DNA from: Fragilaria crotonensis
Taxonomy: Eukaryota > Bacillariophyta > Fragilariophyceae > Fragilariales > Fragilariaceae
Assembly: GCA_022925895.1 (NCBI GenBank)
Contig: JAKSYS010000355.1
Location: 1-62,241, forward strand
DNA: 62,241 nucleotides
Reading direction: 5' to 3'
In this document: positions 35,294 to 45,199 of the stretch, in pieces
Numbering within the stretch: position 1 is the first letter of the stretch
How the letters are laid out: every line of letters starts with the position of its first letter
Made by a program: the position numbers and the translations under genes
The notes under the pieces: model-generated
What the model was told of the DNA's origin: nothing
Databases searched by the model: none
What the model saw: the letters and a program-made list of their open reading frames with translations, nothing else

Positions 35294-35578
35294 TGTAATG
35301 ATACTGGTACCTGCGTACCGTCACAAGCGCAGAACCAACAGAATGGATGCGTCGAGTCGTACATTCACGACTGCGCAGACACGTACATTCGTACTCAGTC
35401 GTGGATGTATTCGCGCGTGGAGTTTAAGGTCGTTCCACGTATGAAAACACGTGAACACGACTGCCGATTCTACAATCGCTCGAAATAATCATAACATCTA
35501 AAAACCTACTTTCGTCAAAGCCCTTTACTTCGTAGTTTTGCTCGCACGTGTTGCCAGCACGACACCAAGTAAATCACA
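35294..35578 (+). repeat. Copia C 5' LTR
   Basis: 285 bp, identical by eye to 41165-41449. It starts TGTAATGATACTGGTACC and ends AAGTAAATCACA, so it has standard TG/CA ends, unlike copia A and B. Confidence 0.95.
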
Positions 35579-35592
35579 CGCTTCCTCTGCGC
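35579..35592 (+). other. Copia C primer-binding site
   Basis: CGCTTCCTCTGCGC abuts the LTR, the same 14-mer as in copia A and B despite otherwise unrelated LTRs. Confidence 0.7.
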
Positions 35593-35623
35593 GAGTTGAA
35601 AAGAAGAAACAAGGTAAAGTACC

Positions 35624-36913
35624 ATGGCTGACGAACCGGACGAAGCGGAAGTTGTATTCGCGTTCTCCCCAGCGTTGGCTGTCCAAGGATTGCTCGACTT
35701 CACGAAGAGCGAACACTCCAAGATCTATAAGTCTGCCATCCGAGAAGTCTGCAAGGAACCCTTTGACTGTGAAGCCGAAGGCCTCTTCCAGTTCCTTAAA
35801 GACGTCCAGGACAGAGCGGACGAGATGGGGTGGTCCGATGGCATCCTAAACATCACGTTGGAGGTGACGGACGACAACGAGCCGGTACAGGAGAGGCTCA
35901 TCGAGAACTACGGCACGATTTCATTGGAGAAAGTCACCGAGTCCGAGTTGCAGTACATCAACGAGCAAGGACGAGAGGCGCAGGACACATACATGCTCTA
36001 CAAGTGCCTCATGGCGTCCTTGACGAATGCTGCGAAGAAGAGAATCTCCCTGTGGTCAGACCAATACAGGATTGGCGACAATGATCTGTGCAGCGGCGTG
36101 GCTCTCTTGAAGATCATCATCCGAGAGAGCCACCTTGACACCAACGCAACCACCAACCAGATTCGTACGAAGTTGTCAAACTTGGACAGTTACATACTCA
36201 CGGTGGACAGCGACATCGGCAAGTTCAACCAGTATGTGAAACTTCTGCTCCAATCATTGACGGCGAGGAATCAGAAGACGTCAGATCTCCTCATCAACCT
36301 GTTTAAGGGATATGGAGCTGTGAGCGACGAAGTCTTCCGAGCGTGGCTCATGCGCAAGCAAGACGACCACGAGGAAGGGGAAGAACTCACGCCTGACGAC
36401 CTGATGATAGCCGCCAAGAACAAATACGATACGATGGTTGAGAAGGGCACATGGAATGCGCCGACGGCCGAAGAAAAGATTGTGGCGTTGGAAGCGAAAT
36501 TCAACTCCACGATGAAGTCGCTCAACAAGAAGGTGTCCCACGAGAGCTCGAAGAAGAAGAAAGCGGCCAAGTCGGGAGGTGACAAGCAGTCTTCGAAGAA
36601 GAAAGAAGGCGATCACCCGAAGAAGTGGAAGGCACCGAAACCAGGCGACAAGAAAGAAGTCGACTTCCAGGGTCACATGTGGTACTGGTGCGGAAAAGAC
36701 ACCGGTGGGAAGTGCGAGAAGTGGCGAGCTCACAAGCCGAAAGAATGCAAGGGCTTAGCCGCTGATGCAGCCGGTGACAAACGCAAGCGCGAGTCGACAG
36801 GATCAGACAAGAAGAAGGCGATTGAGAAGAAACTCAAGGTCGCGAAGGCCTACGTCGCCAAGATGGAACAGTCGGTCGAGAAGGACACGACGGAGGATGA
36901 GGACAGCGAGTGA
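35624..36913 (+). CDS. Copia C gag, intact
   Basis: 429 residues from ATG at 35624 (ACCATGG context). The capsid portion shares landmarks with copia A/B gag (REAQDTYMLYKCLMASL, IRTKLSNLDSY, DLLINLFKGYGAV). A Lys-rich stretch is followed by a zinc-knuckle-like WYWCGKDTGGKCEKWRAHKP-ECKG, which has one more Cys than the A/B version, and an acidic C-terminus (EDEDSE). Gag ends in TGA followed by C. The pol frame directly downstream is the same frame. Confidence 0.9.
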   Translation: MADEPDEAEVVFAFSPALAVQGLLDFTKSEHSKIYKSAIREVCKEPFDCEAEGLFQFLKDVQDRADEMGWSDGILNITLEVTDDNEPVQERLIENYGTISLEKVTESELQYINEQGREAQDTYMLYKCLMASLTNAAKKRISLWSDQYRIGDNDLCSGVALLKIIIRESHLDTNATTNQIRTKLSNLDSYILTVDSDIGKFNQYVKLLLQSLTARNQKTSDLLINLFKGYGAVSDEVFRAWLMRKQDDHEEGEELTPDDLMIAAKNKYDTMVEKGTWNAPTAEEKIVALEAKFNSTMKSLNKKVSHESSKKKKAAKSGGDKQSSKKKEGDHPKKWKAPKPGDKKEVDFQGHMWYWCGKDTGGKCEKWRAHKPKECKGLAADAAGDKRKRESTGSDKKKAIEKKLKVAKAYVAKMEQSVEKDTTEDEDSE

Positions 36914-39900
36914 CGGGGAGGGTGGACTAACACGATAGTAGTGCGGACTTTACTCACATTGTGTTGGTCTATACCCACCATCATCGCGACCATTCTCCGA
37001 TCAACGAAACGGACACTCGACACCGAGGAGTGGAGCAGGACAGCACGAAGGTTTGCGAAGAGGACGGACGCGCTCGTAACGTCGGCATGGTCATGCTGCT
37101 GGCGAACGATCGAATCCATCTCGAGCGACCTGGGAGACTGGATCCTGAGAAACACCAAGCCACACATTCGCTCCGGAACTGCACACCATCGAATCAATCG
37201 CAAACGAGCAAGCTGGGGGCGAAGGGGGACCGTCATGGCGATGACGGTTCTCGCCATGCAAGCGAATGCTACGATTGCGACCGAAAGGAAAACCCAATTC
37301 GACACCGATTCGGAAACGATCGGAATCGACAACCGATGTTCGGGGTGCATCTCGCACGTGAAGGAGGACTTTGTTGGGAAACTGAGGCCGACGGATCGGG
37401 TCGTGAAGGGATTCGCGGGAACGAGAACGACGAACGTGCAAGTCGGCACGCTACGTTGGAGTTGGGAGGACGAATTGGGAAAGAAACACACCTTCACAAT
37501 TCCGAACTCATACTACGTTCCCGACGGACGAGTTCGACTATTGAGTCCGCAACACTGGTCCCAGACCCAGACGACAGGTCCCGAACGTGACAAGTGTGGA
37601 GAATACACCAACGGACGGGAGTGCGTTTTGTTTTGGGGAGGTGGAAAGTACAAAGTCAGAATTCCACTTGGTAAGAACGACAACGTTGCAACCTTTACCA
37701 TGGCATCAGGCTTCGAGAAATTTCGAGCCTTCTGTTGTGAAGCCGAACTGGATGAATCGACTCGGGACGTCATCGCGATGCCTTCGGGTCTCGTATCAGA
37801 CGACGAGGAGGACGACGAAGTCGAGACAGGAAACGATGAGATGCTATCGAACGCTTGGAAGCACTCGAACGAAACCAATCCAACGCCGACGACTCACACC
37901 CTCGACGGACCATCCAGTACCCCTTCAAAGGGGGAAACAAGCAAGGCAGCAACAAACAAACCGCCGCAAACGGGCGAGCAACCCACAACGACCGACATGG
38001 AACTGCCGCGAACGACGAACGTGAACATCATCCTTGACGAGGAGGACCGACAGCCAGCCAATGACCTGGCAGAGCTGTTGGCGATCCACCATCAATTCGG
38101 ACACATCTCCATGAGAAACTCCAAGAGATGGCCAAGCAGGAAATCTTGCCGCGACGTCTTTCGAAGTGCAGAGTTCCAACATGTTCGGCATGCCTCTACG
38201 CGAAGGCAACGAAACGACCTTGGCGGAACAAACCAAGGAAGGACGGCGACGACGAGGATTCCAAGCCGACGAAACCAGGACAAGTGGTATCGGTGGATCA
38301 ACTCGTCTCACCCACGCCAGGGTTGATTGCCCAGATGACTGGCTTCCTGACCACGAAACGATACCGCTACGCGACTGTCTACGTTGATCAATTCAGTCGA
38401 CTGGGGTTTATCTACCTCCAAAAGACAGCGTCAGCGGAGGAGACAGTGGAAGGGAAGCGAGCGTTTGAGGCATACTCCCACCGGCACGGAGTGAAAGTGG
38501 AAAACTACCACGCCGACAACGGAATCTTCAAGGCGTACAAGTGGGTGGACGCATGCAAGCTGGACGGACAAGGAATGACGTTCGCAGCTGTAAACGCGCA
38601 CCACCAGAACGGTATCGCGGAAAGAAGAATTCGCGAACTCCAAGAACTGGCACGCGCGATGTTGACACACGCGAATGCAAGATGGAGCGATACGATAACT
38701 GCGAACTTATGGCCATACGCCATTCGGAACGCAAACGACGCGGTCAACCATACTCCAAGCATGCAAGACGCAGCCAGAAGGAGCCCCATCGAGATATTCT
38801 CCAATTCGAAGGTGGCGACCAATCCCAAACATTGGAAGCCATTCGGGTGCCCGACCTATGTGCTCACAAACGAACTCCAGAGCAACCGACCTTTCCACAA
38901 ATGGTCGCAACGGTCGAGAGCCGGAGTCTACCTGGGGAGATCACCGCAACACGGACGAAACGTCGCACTCGTGATGGACAGGGACACAGCCTTGGTGAGC
39001 CCTCAATTTCACGTCGCTTACGATGCAACATTCGATACCGTGAAGAACGTCAAGACGAAATCGTCGTGGCAACTGAGAGCGGGATTTGTCACGTCTCAGA
39101 AGGAGCTAACGACGAAGGGCGCAACGTCACCGTCGAGTCAAACGACGAGCATGACATCGTCCAGCAGAAAACGAAAACGCCACACACCAAACGAGAGAGC
39201 AAGGGCAGGCGAACCGGTGCCTTCAAGTCAGAAGGAGCCAGCTGCAGCAAACGTCGGGGACGACGGTCCACCGATACCCATCGATGCAACAGAAACGGGC
39301 GACCGCACGATGGGTGATGCGAACCGAATTCAAAAGACGAGATTCGGGCGCACGATCAAGCCACCTCAGAAATATCTCGCGGCGATGTGCACGGAGATCA
39401 GCGACGCCACTCGGAACGATGTCGAAGGAGAAATATTTTGCTACGTGGCAATGTTCCCAGACGACGACCGATGGGCTTATCGCAACCCGTTGATGGCATA
39501 CAAGGCAGTGTCGGACCCGGACACGTTATACTACCACCAGGCGATGAAGGAGGAGGACAGGGCGATGTTCAAGGAGAGCATGACAAAGGAGGTGACAGAC
39601 CAATTCAACAATGGCAACTTCACCATCATTCCAAAGTCTGAGGTTCCCAAAGGACAAACCATCCTACCCGCCGTCTGGCAGATGAAACGAAAACGCGACG
39701 CGAAGGATGGATCGATCAAAAAGTATAAAGCGCGATTGAACATCGACGGCTCGCGAATGAAGAGAGGTGAGCACTATGATGAGACGTACGCGCCGGTCGC
39801 TTCTTGGAACTCGGTAAGAATGCTCCTGACAATGACAGTCGCGCACGGGTGGCACACGAAGCAGATTGACTTTGTTCAAGCATTCGCTCAAGCTCCCGTG

Positions 39901-41131
39901 GAGAAGACGCTGTACATGAAGGTCCCAGCAGGGATGGAACTTGAGGATGGTTCGAATCCAAACGACTTTGTCCTCAAGATCCACAGGAACATCTACGGCC
40001 AGAAGCAAGCGGGACGCGTATGGAACCAATATCTTGTGCGAAAACTGGTGAAAGACTTGGGTTTCCAACAATCGGCGGTGGACGAATGCGTTTTCTACAG
40101 AGGGTCAACGTTGTACGTCCTATACACCGATGATAGTTTATTGGCTGGCCCTGACAAGAAAGAGATTGACAAGATAATTGACGAGCTTCAAAAGAAGGCC
40201 AAGTTGTCCATAACAGTTGAAGGCGACCTTGCCGACTTCCTTGGCGTCAGCATCGATCGGAGGACGGATGGCACGATACATTTGTCACAACCACATCTCA
40301 TCGACCAGATTCTGGAAGACTTGAGGTTGAACGGGACGAATGTTAAATCGCGTTCGACTCCGGCTGCGTCATCGAAACTACTGACAAGACATTCGGACTC
40401 AGTCATTCGACAACTCGTTCAATTATAGATCGATCATTGGGAAGCTGAACTATCTCGAGAAGGCGACACGAAGTGACATCGCGTACGCCGTCCACCAATG
40501 CGCCAGATTCGTATCCGACCCCAAGAAAGAACACGGGGACGCAGTGCGATGGCTGGGACGCTATTTGTTGGGAACCAGAGACAAAGGTACGATTATGCAA
40601 CCGATGACGAACAAGGACTTGGAGGTCTTCGTTGACGCAAGCTTCTGTGGTGATTGGGATCCAAAGGAGGCAGCGAGCGATCGTGATACAGCGAGGTCAC
40701 GCCATGGGTATATCATCAAGTATGCCAACTGCCCCTTGCTGTGGAAATCCCAATTGCAAACGGAAGTGGCCCTGTCGTCGACGGAGAGCGAATACACAGG
40801 TCTGAGTTACGCGCTGAGAGACGCGATCCCTATAATGGAGTTGTTGAAGGAGATGAAGGAACGAGGATATCCGGTATCGACGACGCAGGCTCGGGTGCAC
40901 TGTCGTGTATTCGAAGACAACAGCGGAGCCTTGGAAATGGCTCGTGTCCACAAGTATCGACCTCGAACGAAGCATCTAAACGTCAAGCTTCACCATTTCA
41001 GGGACTACGTTGAGCGAAAGGAAATCAGCATCCATCACATCCGAACGAATGATCAACCAGCGGACTTCCTTACGAAGCCGTTGAATGAAGAGTCACATTG
41101 CCTCCATCGTAAGACAGTGATGGGATGGTAG
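36914..41131 (+). pseudogene. Copia C pol, two frame breaks
   Basis: Protease-like IDNRCSGCIS at about 37,327; integrase finger HHQFGH...CSACLYAK (about 38,090-38,200); integrase core VSVDQL, YHADNG, NGIAERR; RT KARLNIDGS, QIDFVQAF, YTDDSLLAG (YTDD at 40,121); RNase H VDASFCGD, SSTESEY, EDNSGA; end MGW-stop at 41,131. Breaks lie near 38,115 (GAAACTCC where one extra base restores the frame) and near 40,405. The N-terminal 100 codons are poorly conserved and the exact pol start is unclear. With identical LTRs, two frame breaks are surprising. Confidence 0.9.
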
Positions 41132-41150
41132 GGGCTCAACATTCTGGTTG

Positions 41151-41164
41151 GAAGCGAGAAGGAG
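41151..41164 (+). other. Copia C polypurine tract
   Basis: GAAGCGAGAAGGAG abuts the 3' LTR. Confidence 0.65.
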
Positions 41165-41449
41165 TGTAATGATACTGGTACCTGCGTACCGTCACAAGCG
41201 CAGAACCAACAGAATGGATGCGTCGAGTCGTACATTCACGACTGCGCAGACACGTACATTCGTACTCAGTCGTGGATGTATTCGCGCGTGGAGTTTAAGG
41301 TCGTTCCACGTATGAAAACACGTGAACACGACTGCCGATTCTACAATCGCTCGAAATAATCATAACATCTAAAAACCTACTTTCGTCAAAGCCCTTTACT
41401 TCGTAGTTTTGCTCGCACGTGTTGCCAGCACGACACCAAGTAAATCACA
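41165..41449 (+). repeat. Copia C 3' LTR
   Basis: 285 bp, same length and sequence as the 5' LTR. It is followed by CACGGG. Confidence 0.95.
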
Positions 41450-41455
41450 CACGGG

Positions 41456-42385
41456 CAAAGCTAGGTCGTCCCATTCACTATGTTAAAAAATATAGGGACC
41501 CGAAATTTTCAACATAACTTCGCGAAAAAAGCTCGGATCTCCAATATTCTTAGACCAGTCGATCCGTTATGAAATTGCGCATCGATTGATACCCGTTTGA
41601 GTGTCATACGAGGTATTTTAGGTGTCAATTTTTGTTTTTCAACCCACTATTCTGCTTAAACTAGAGTACTGGTACTCGGAGTACTATGCCACGAAATGAC
41701 GTCAACACCATGTATGACGTATGATACCTGTCACAGTAACAAAGCTGCGTGGGGCCTTCAAGTGGAGCATCCTATGACACGTGCACGACGGGAAAAGAAC
41801 GGAATGTTACTACATCCGACTGCCGGTAGGTACTATGACATACATCTACAGTAGAGATTTTCCTAGCCTTTTCAGGTATCTAAAAGTTGCGTCATCCGTA
41901 TTCTGATAATGGTTTCACTGTGCAATAGTGCAATGAACATTGTGTATTCTTAATTTCTTTGATCACCAACAAGAAGCAAACACGGAGCACAAACCGGCTT
42001 CACAACTTGTCAGCACTCTCATGATTTCTATGTACAACTACATCACCACGAGCCACTCCTTACATTGATTACATATTTGCTACCATCATGGGAATTGAAA
42101 GGTAGTATTGAAAAATGTGTCACACTTAACCTACTTGTTAGAAATGAATGATGACTCCAAGAAGGGAGCACACCTTCTCATTTTCAACAATGCATGTTGA
42201 TCAAATTTATTCAGAATGCAGAATTCAAATGACCTGACATTCCAAGGAAATGACAGGATTTTTCTGCAAATGGATCAAATATGGACATTCATTTGTGAGT
42301 TGAGTGGTTCAAAAATGCTGACAATCCACATCTTTGTACTGTACAGTAAAATGACGGCAGTATTTTCGGAATATATCGTCTCGAT
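41456..42385. other. Gene-free stretch before the minisatellite
   Basis: AT-rich. I see no coding potential, RNA gene or transposon end that I can support. Confidence 0.4.
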
Positions 42386-42655
42386 AATCCTGCGGATTAT
42401 AGGCATCGCGGGATTTGCGGATATTGACTTGCTACAAATGCCGCGGATCTTAGGCACCGTGGGATTTGCGGATAATGCTGTTCCCAAAATAACACGGATT
42501 TGAGTGACTGTGGGATCTTTTTGATAATGTTGCTCCCATAATCCAGCTGATTTGACGCACCGCGGGATTCCGGAAAATGTTGTTCCACAAATCCTGTGGA
42601 TTGCAGGGACCGCTGGATTTGCAGATAATGCTGTTCCCAAAATCCTGATGATTAT
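42386..42655. repeat. 51-bp minisatellite, five copies plus a partial one
   Basis: Unit close to AATCCTGCGGATTATAGGCA + CCGCGGGATTTGCGGATAAT + GCTGTTCCCAA. The GGGATTT core occurs at 42410, 42461, 42512, 42563 and 42614 (the last as TGGATTT), exactly 51 bp apart. Copies differ by several substitutions and no indels. Because 51 is a multiple of three, both strands show open frames across it, but no gene is evident. Confidence 0.85.
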
Positions 42656-42839
42656 AAATCCGAGTGGATAAGTTCCTGATGTTTCAGTGCTGCCTCATGA
42701 TTCTACTTGGCATTCAAGCTTGCAATCTGTTTCTGCTGCCAAGAGCCCATTTGGAATCAGGGAGAGTACGCACGGTGGTGTTTACTTTGACTCTGCAATG
42801 TGATGCCATCAACAAATTGACACAGGTAACAAATGACAA

Positions 42840-43118
42840 GTGACATTGCTTGATGCTCTAGAGGACGGACAAACAAAAGCAGATATACAAGGAAAGAAAA
42901 GAATAACACTTACAAAAGATGATGGAAAGTACAGCACCATTGATTTTGAACCAAAGAGATTTACTGGCATTTCAGACTCTTTGTCAATGAAGGTACTAAG
43001 TGGATCTGCCTGGACAAGACTCTGCAAATTATTGATGAGACATGAAGATGACATTGCAAAAGGGTACATTCCCTTTAGTGAAATGAGAAGACTGAAAAAG
43101 AATAAATGTCCTAGATGA
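42840..43118 (+). CDS. Unrecognised 92-residue open frame
   Basis: Reads MTLLDALEDGQTKADI, then ITLTKDDGKYSTIDFEPKRF and on to a basic end. The composition is protein-like and lacks the bias of the surrounding DNA, but I recognise no family. It may be the last exon of a decayed transposon gene, since it sits between transposons. Low confidence. Confidence 0.25.
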   Translation: MTLLDALEDGQTKADIQGKKRITLTKDDGKYSTIDFEPKRFTGISDSLSMKVLSGSAWTRLCKLLMRHEDDIAKGYIPFSEMRRLKKNKCPR

Positions 43119-43494
43119 TTTAAACTCAGCCAAGTCATTAAACCAGTGTGACAAGAATTGTGACAGACCTATACTGAGGGACTCCTCCAAATAAAATCCG
43201 ATTTTTAATCAAATGACCGTGTGAGAAAAAACACAATCCATGATTTATAAATGGGAAAACGAATGGCCACAACCTTTTATCGCAAAAATATTGTTTTGAA
43301 GTCTAATGGTTCTTGAGATGTTATCAAATTCTTAATCAATTTTTCAACCATTATAAGTAAATCAATGGTGAATGTCATTTTGACTTTGTTGCAATACAAT
43401 ACTAGTTTATACAGAAACGAAAAAATACAGGTCATGAGTTCGTGGCGCCGATGAACCTAGGCATCGGGCCAGGAGAGGAGGTGTGGGTGGGTGG

Positions 43495-43650
43495 GATTAA
43501 CTAGAGTAGTGTCTTTGTCGATTCGAGTTCGTTCGGATTGTGAGCAATTCGTATCTTGTGTTGTGTTGTGTCGTGGTGTTCGTCTGTCTGTGTCTCGTGT
43601 TCGTCTGTCTGATGGCGACTGCCCGTCCTTTCCGATCTTCGGACATGCCA
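43495..43650 (-). repeat. DIRS-like element, 3' terminal repeat
   Basis: 156 bp from GATTAACTAGAGTAGTG to CGGACATGCCA on the plus strand. Its match at 49850-50006 is 157 bp; the difference is one C in a CCC run. The recombinase frame runs through it to 43457. Confidence 0.85.
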
Positions 43651-45173
43651 CGAAATAAATTCCGAGTCTTGTCCAAATTTCTCTAAGTCCGTTTAGTCGG
43701 ATGAGTCGTCTGCTTCGTGGTTTCGTCGTACCGTTGTCTCGCGCACTGTCGCGTCGATTCGTGTGTTGTCTGTGGTCATTCTCGTTTCTCTTTTGTGCTC
43801 GTGAGACTAGTAGAAATAAATAGATGGCATCGGAATCTGGTCCTAATAGTTTTGTCTCTCTCCTGGTTCGTCTCGCGGTGTCGGTCCCGTGATAGTTATC
43901 TAGCGGGGGTCCGTCGCGCGATTGTGAGTCGACCTGGTTTCCGCCATTTTCCGGTTGTCGTTCGTCCGCAGAATCTGGGGCGATCGTGTAGAAAGATTGT
44001 CGACTCGTCATGCGTGCGGCTACTCCGAGTGTCGAGTCCGGCACTTGAATTCGGAGGTATCTCATGAACGTCTGGCTTCGCCACCTCCCCACCATCTGAA
44101 TCGTCTCACTTGGAACTCCGGCGAGGTGCATGGCCATCGCGGCGCCTGATCTGATCGAGTGAGTGCCGATGCCACTCGCCTGGAGGCCAAGCCTCTCCTC
44201 CCCTGCGAGAGTCGTCGCCATCCTGAGCTGCCTCAGTATGGACTTGGAAGAGATGTGTTGGGGTTCGTCTGAGTCCTGCGTCCTGACGGCGTTAATCTTC
44301 GGGTTCGTCCGTGAATGGCAATCGTAACTCCGTACCCTCGTCGTCAGGTCCGCTAGCACGCGGACGGGGCAGATGTCCGTTTGTCCCTGCCTGTCGTTTC
44401 GATGCTGAGTCACTGTCGCGCCTTTGTCCCCGTTCTTTTGTCGCCGGAAGGTGATCGACACGGTGTCGGCATTCTCCAGTTGTCCTCGGTCGGTTGTCTG
44501 CAGGTCCTGTCCCTTCTGTCGGAAACGAACGTCGTCCACTCTGATCACTGATGTCGTCCGTCGGCTTCCGACATCGGAATATTCGCACGACCTCATGGCG
44601 AAAAGAACGCGACCACCACAAGTTGTCCAATAGCGATGTCCGTCTCGTTTCTTGCCCAGGATCGAACCTTTCGAATCACCTCTAACGGCAGCGCCTGCTG
44701 TGGGGTAGGTCCTGGGTCCTCGTCGGCGTAACGTTTCAGTTGTAAAGCCAGAAGGGGTCGAGTCGTCCGGCGGCGTCGTGGATTGGGCTCTCAAATTTGT
44801 TAAGCCTGAAGGCCTGAGCCACACCGTCGAGGGTGGCACGAATGGAACCGGACAAGGGTCCATTGCCAGCTTCCTGAGGTTGTCGGGAGCGAAGCCGTCC
44901 GTCCCGAAGGGCGGCGGCGAAGCAGGCGAACGTTTCTGCTTTCGCTTCTCGTCCGAGTCCTTGGAGAAAAGCTCCTCCCGACTCCGTCGATTCGTCCGAG
45001 GAATCTTTCGTAACAGCGCCAGCTGCTATCGCGCTTGGCACGGGTTGAGTCGGCAAGAGCTGCGTTTTGGGCAGCAGCTGCAGCCAGCCTCCAATCTGCG
45101 AAATAAGGGCTGGCCGCAAAGGGATGATCCTGAAGTTCTGTGGAACAAACGGTGAGCAGTTTTTCGTGATCAA
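43651..45173 (-). pseudogene. Tyrosine recombinase of the DIRS-like element, frame-broken
   Basis: Catalytic-domain residues are visible in the frame that begins at 44,863. The first Arg is in FAMRSCEYSDV (about 44,593), His-x-x-Arg in GTHSIRSGAAMAM (about 44,160-44,150), and the nucleophile Tyr is in WRSQTFMRYLRIQV (about 44,059). This is the R, HxxR, Y set of tyrosine recombinases; the fourth position (second His/Trp) is likely the Trp before the Tyr. The N-terminal DNA-binding part (NGPLSGSIRATLDGVAQAFR, DPFWLYN) lies in another frame at 45,173-44,736. A further piece near 45,050 (STRAKRDSSWRCYERFL) is in a third. The enzyme would insert circular cDNA. The frame continues past the terminal repeat to 43,457. 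Confidence 0.8.
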
Positions 45174-45199
45174 GTCTGTCAGTGCCGCGTCGTCTAGAG

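Larger units (their letters stand above)
35294..41449 (+). mobile_element. Copia C: Ty1/copia element with identical LTRs
   Basis: A 6,156-bp element: 285-bp LTRs (TGTAATG...AATCACA) that look identical, primer-binding site, gag, pol and polypurine tract, with target duplication CACGGG. Its proteins share the architecture of copia A/B but are clearly diverged, so it is a separate family. It looks like the most recent insertion in the window. Confidence 0.95.
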
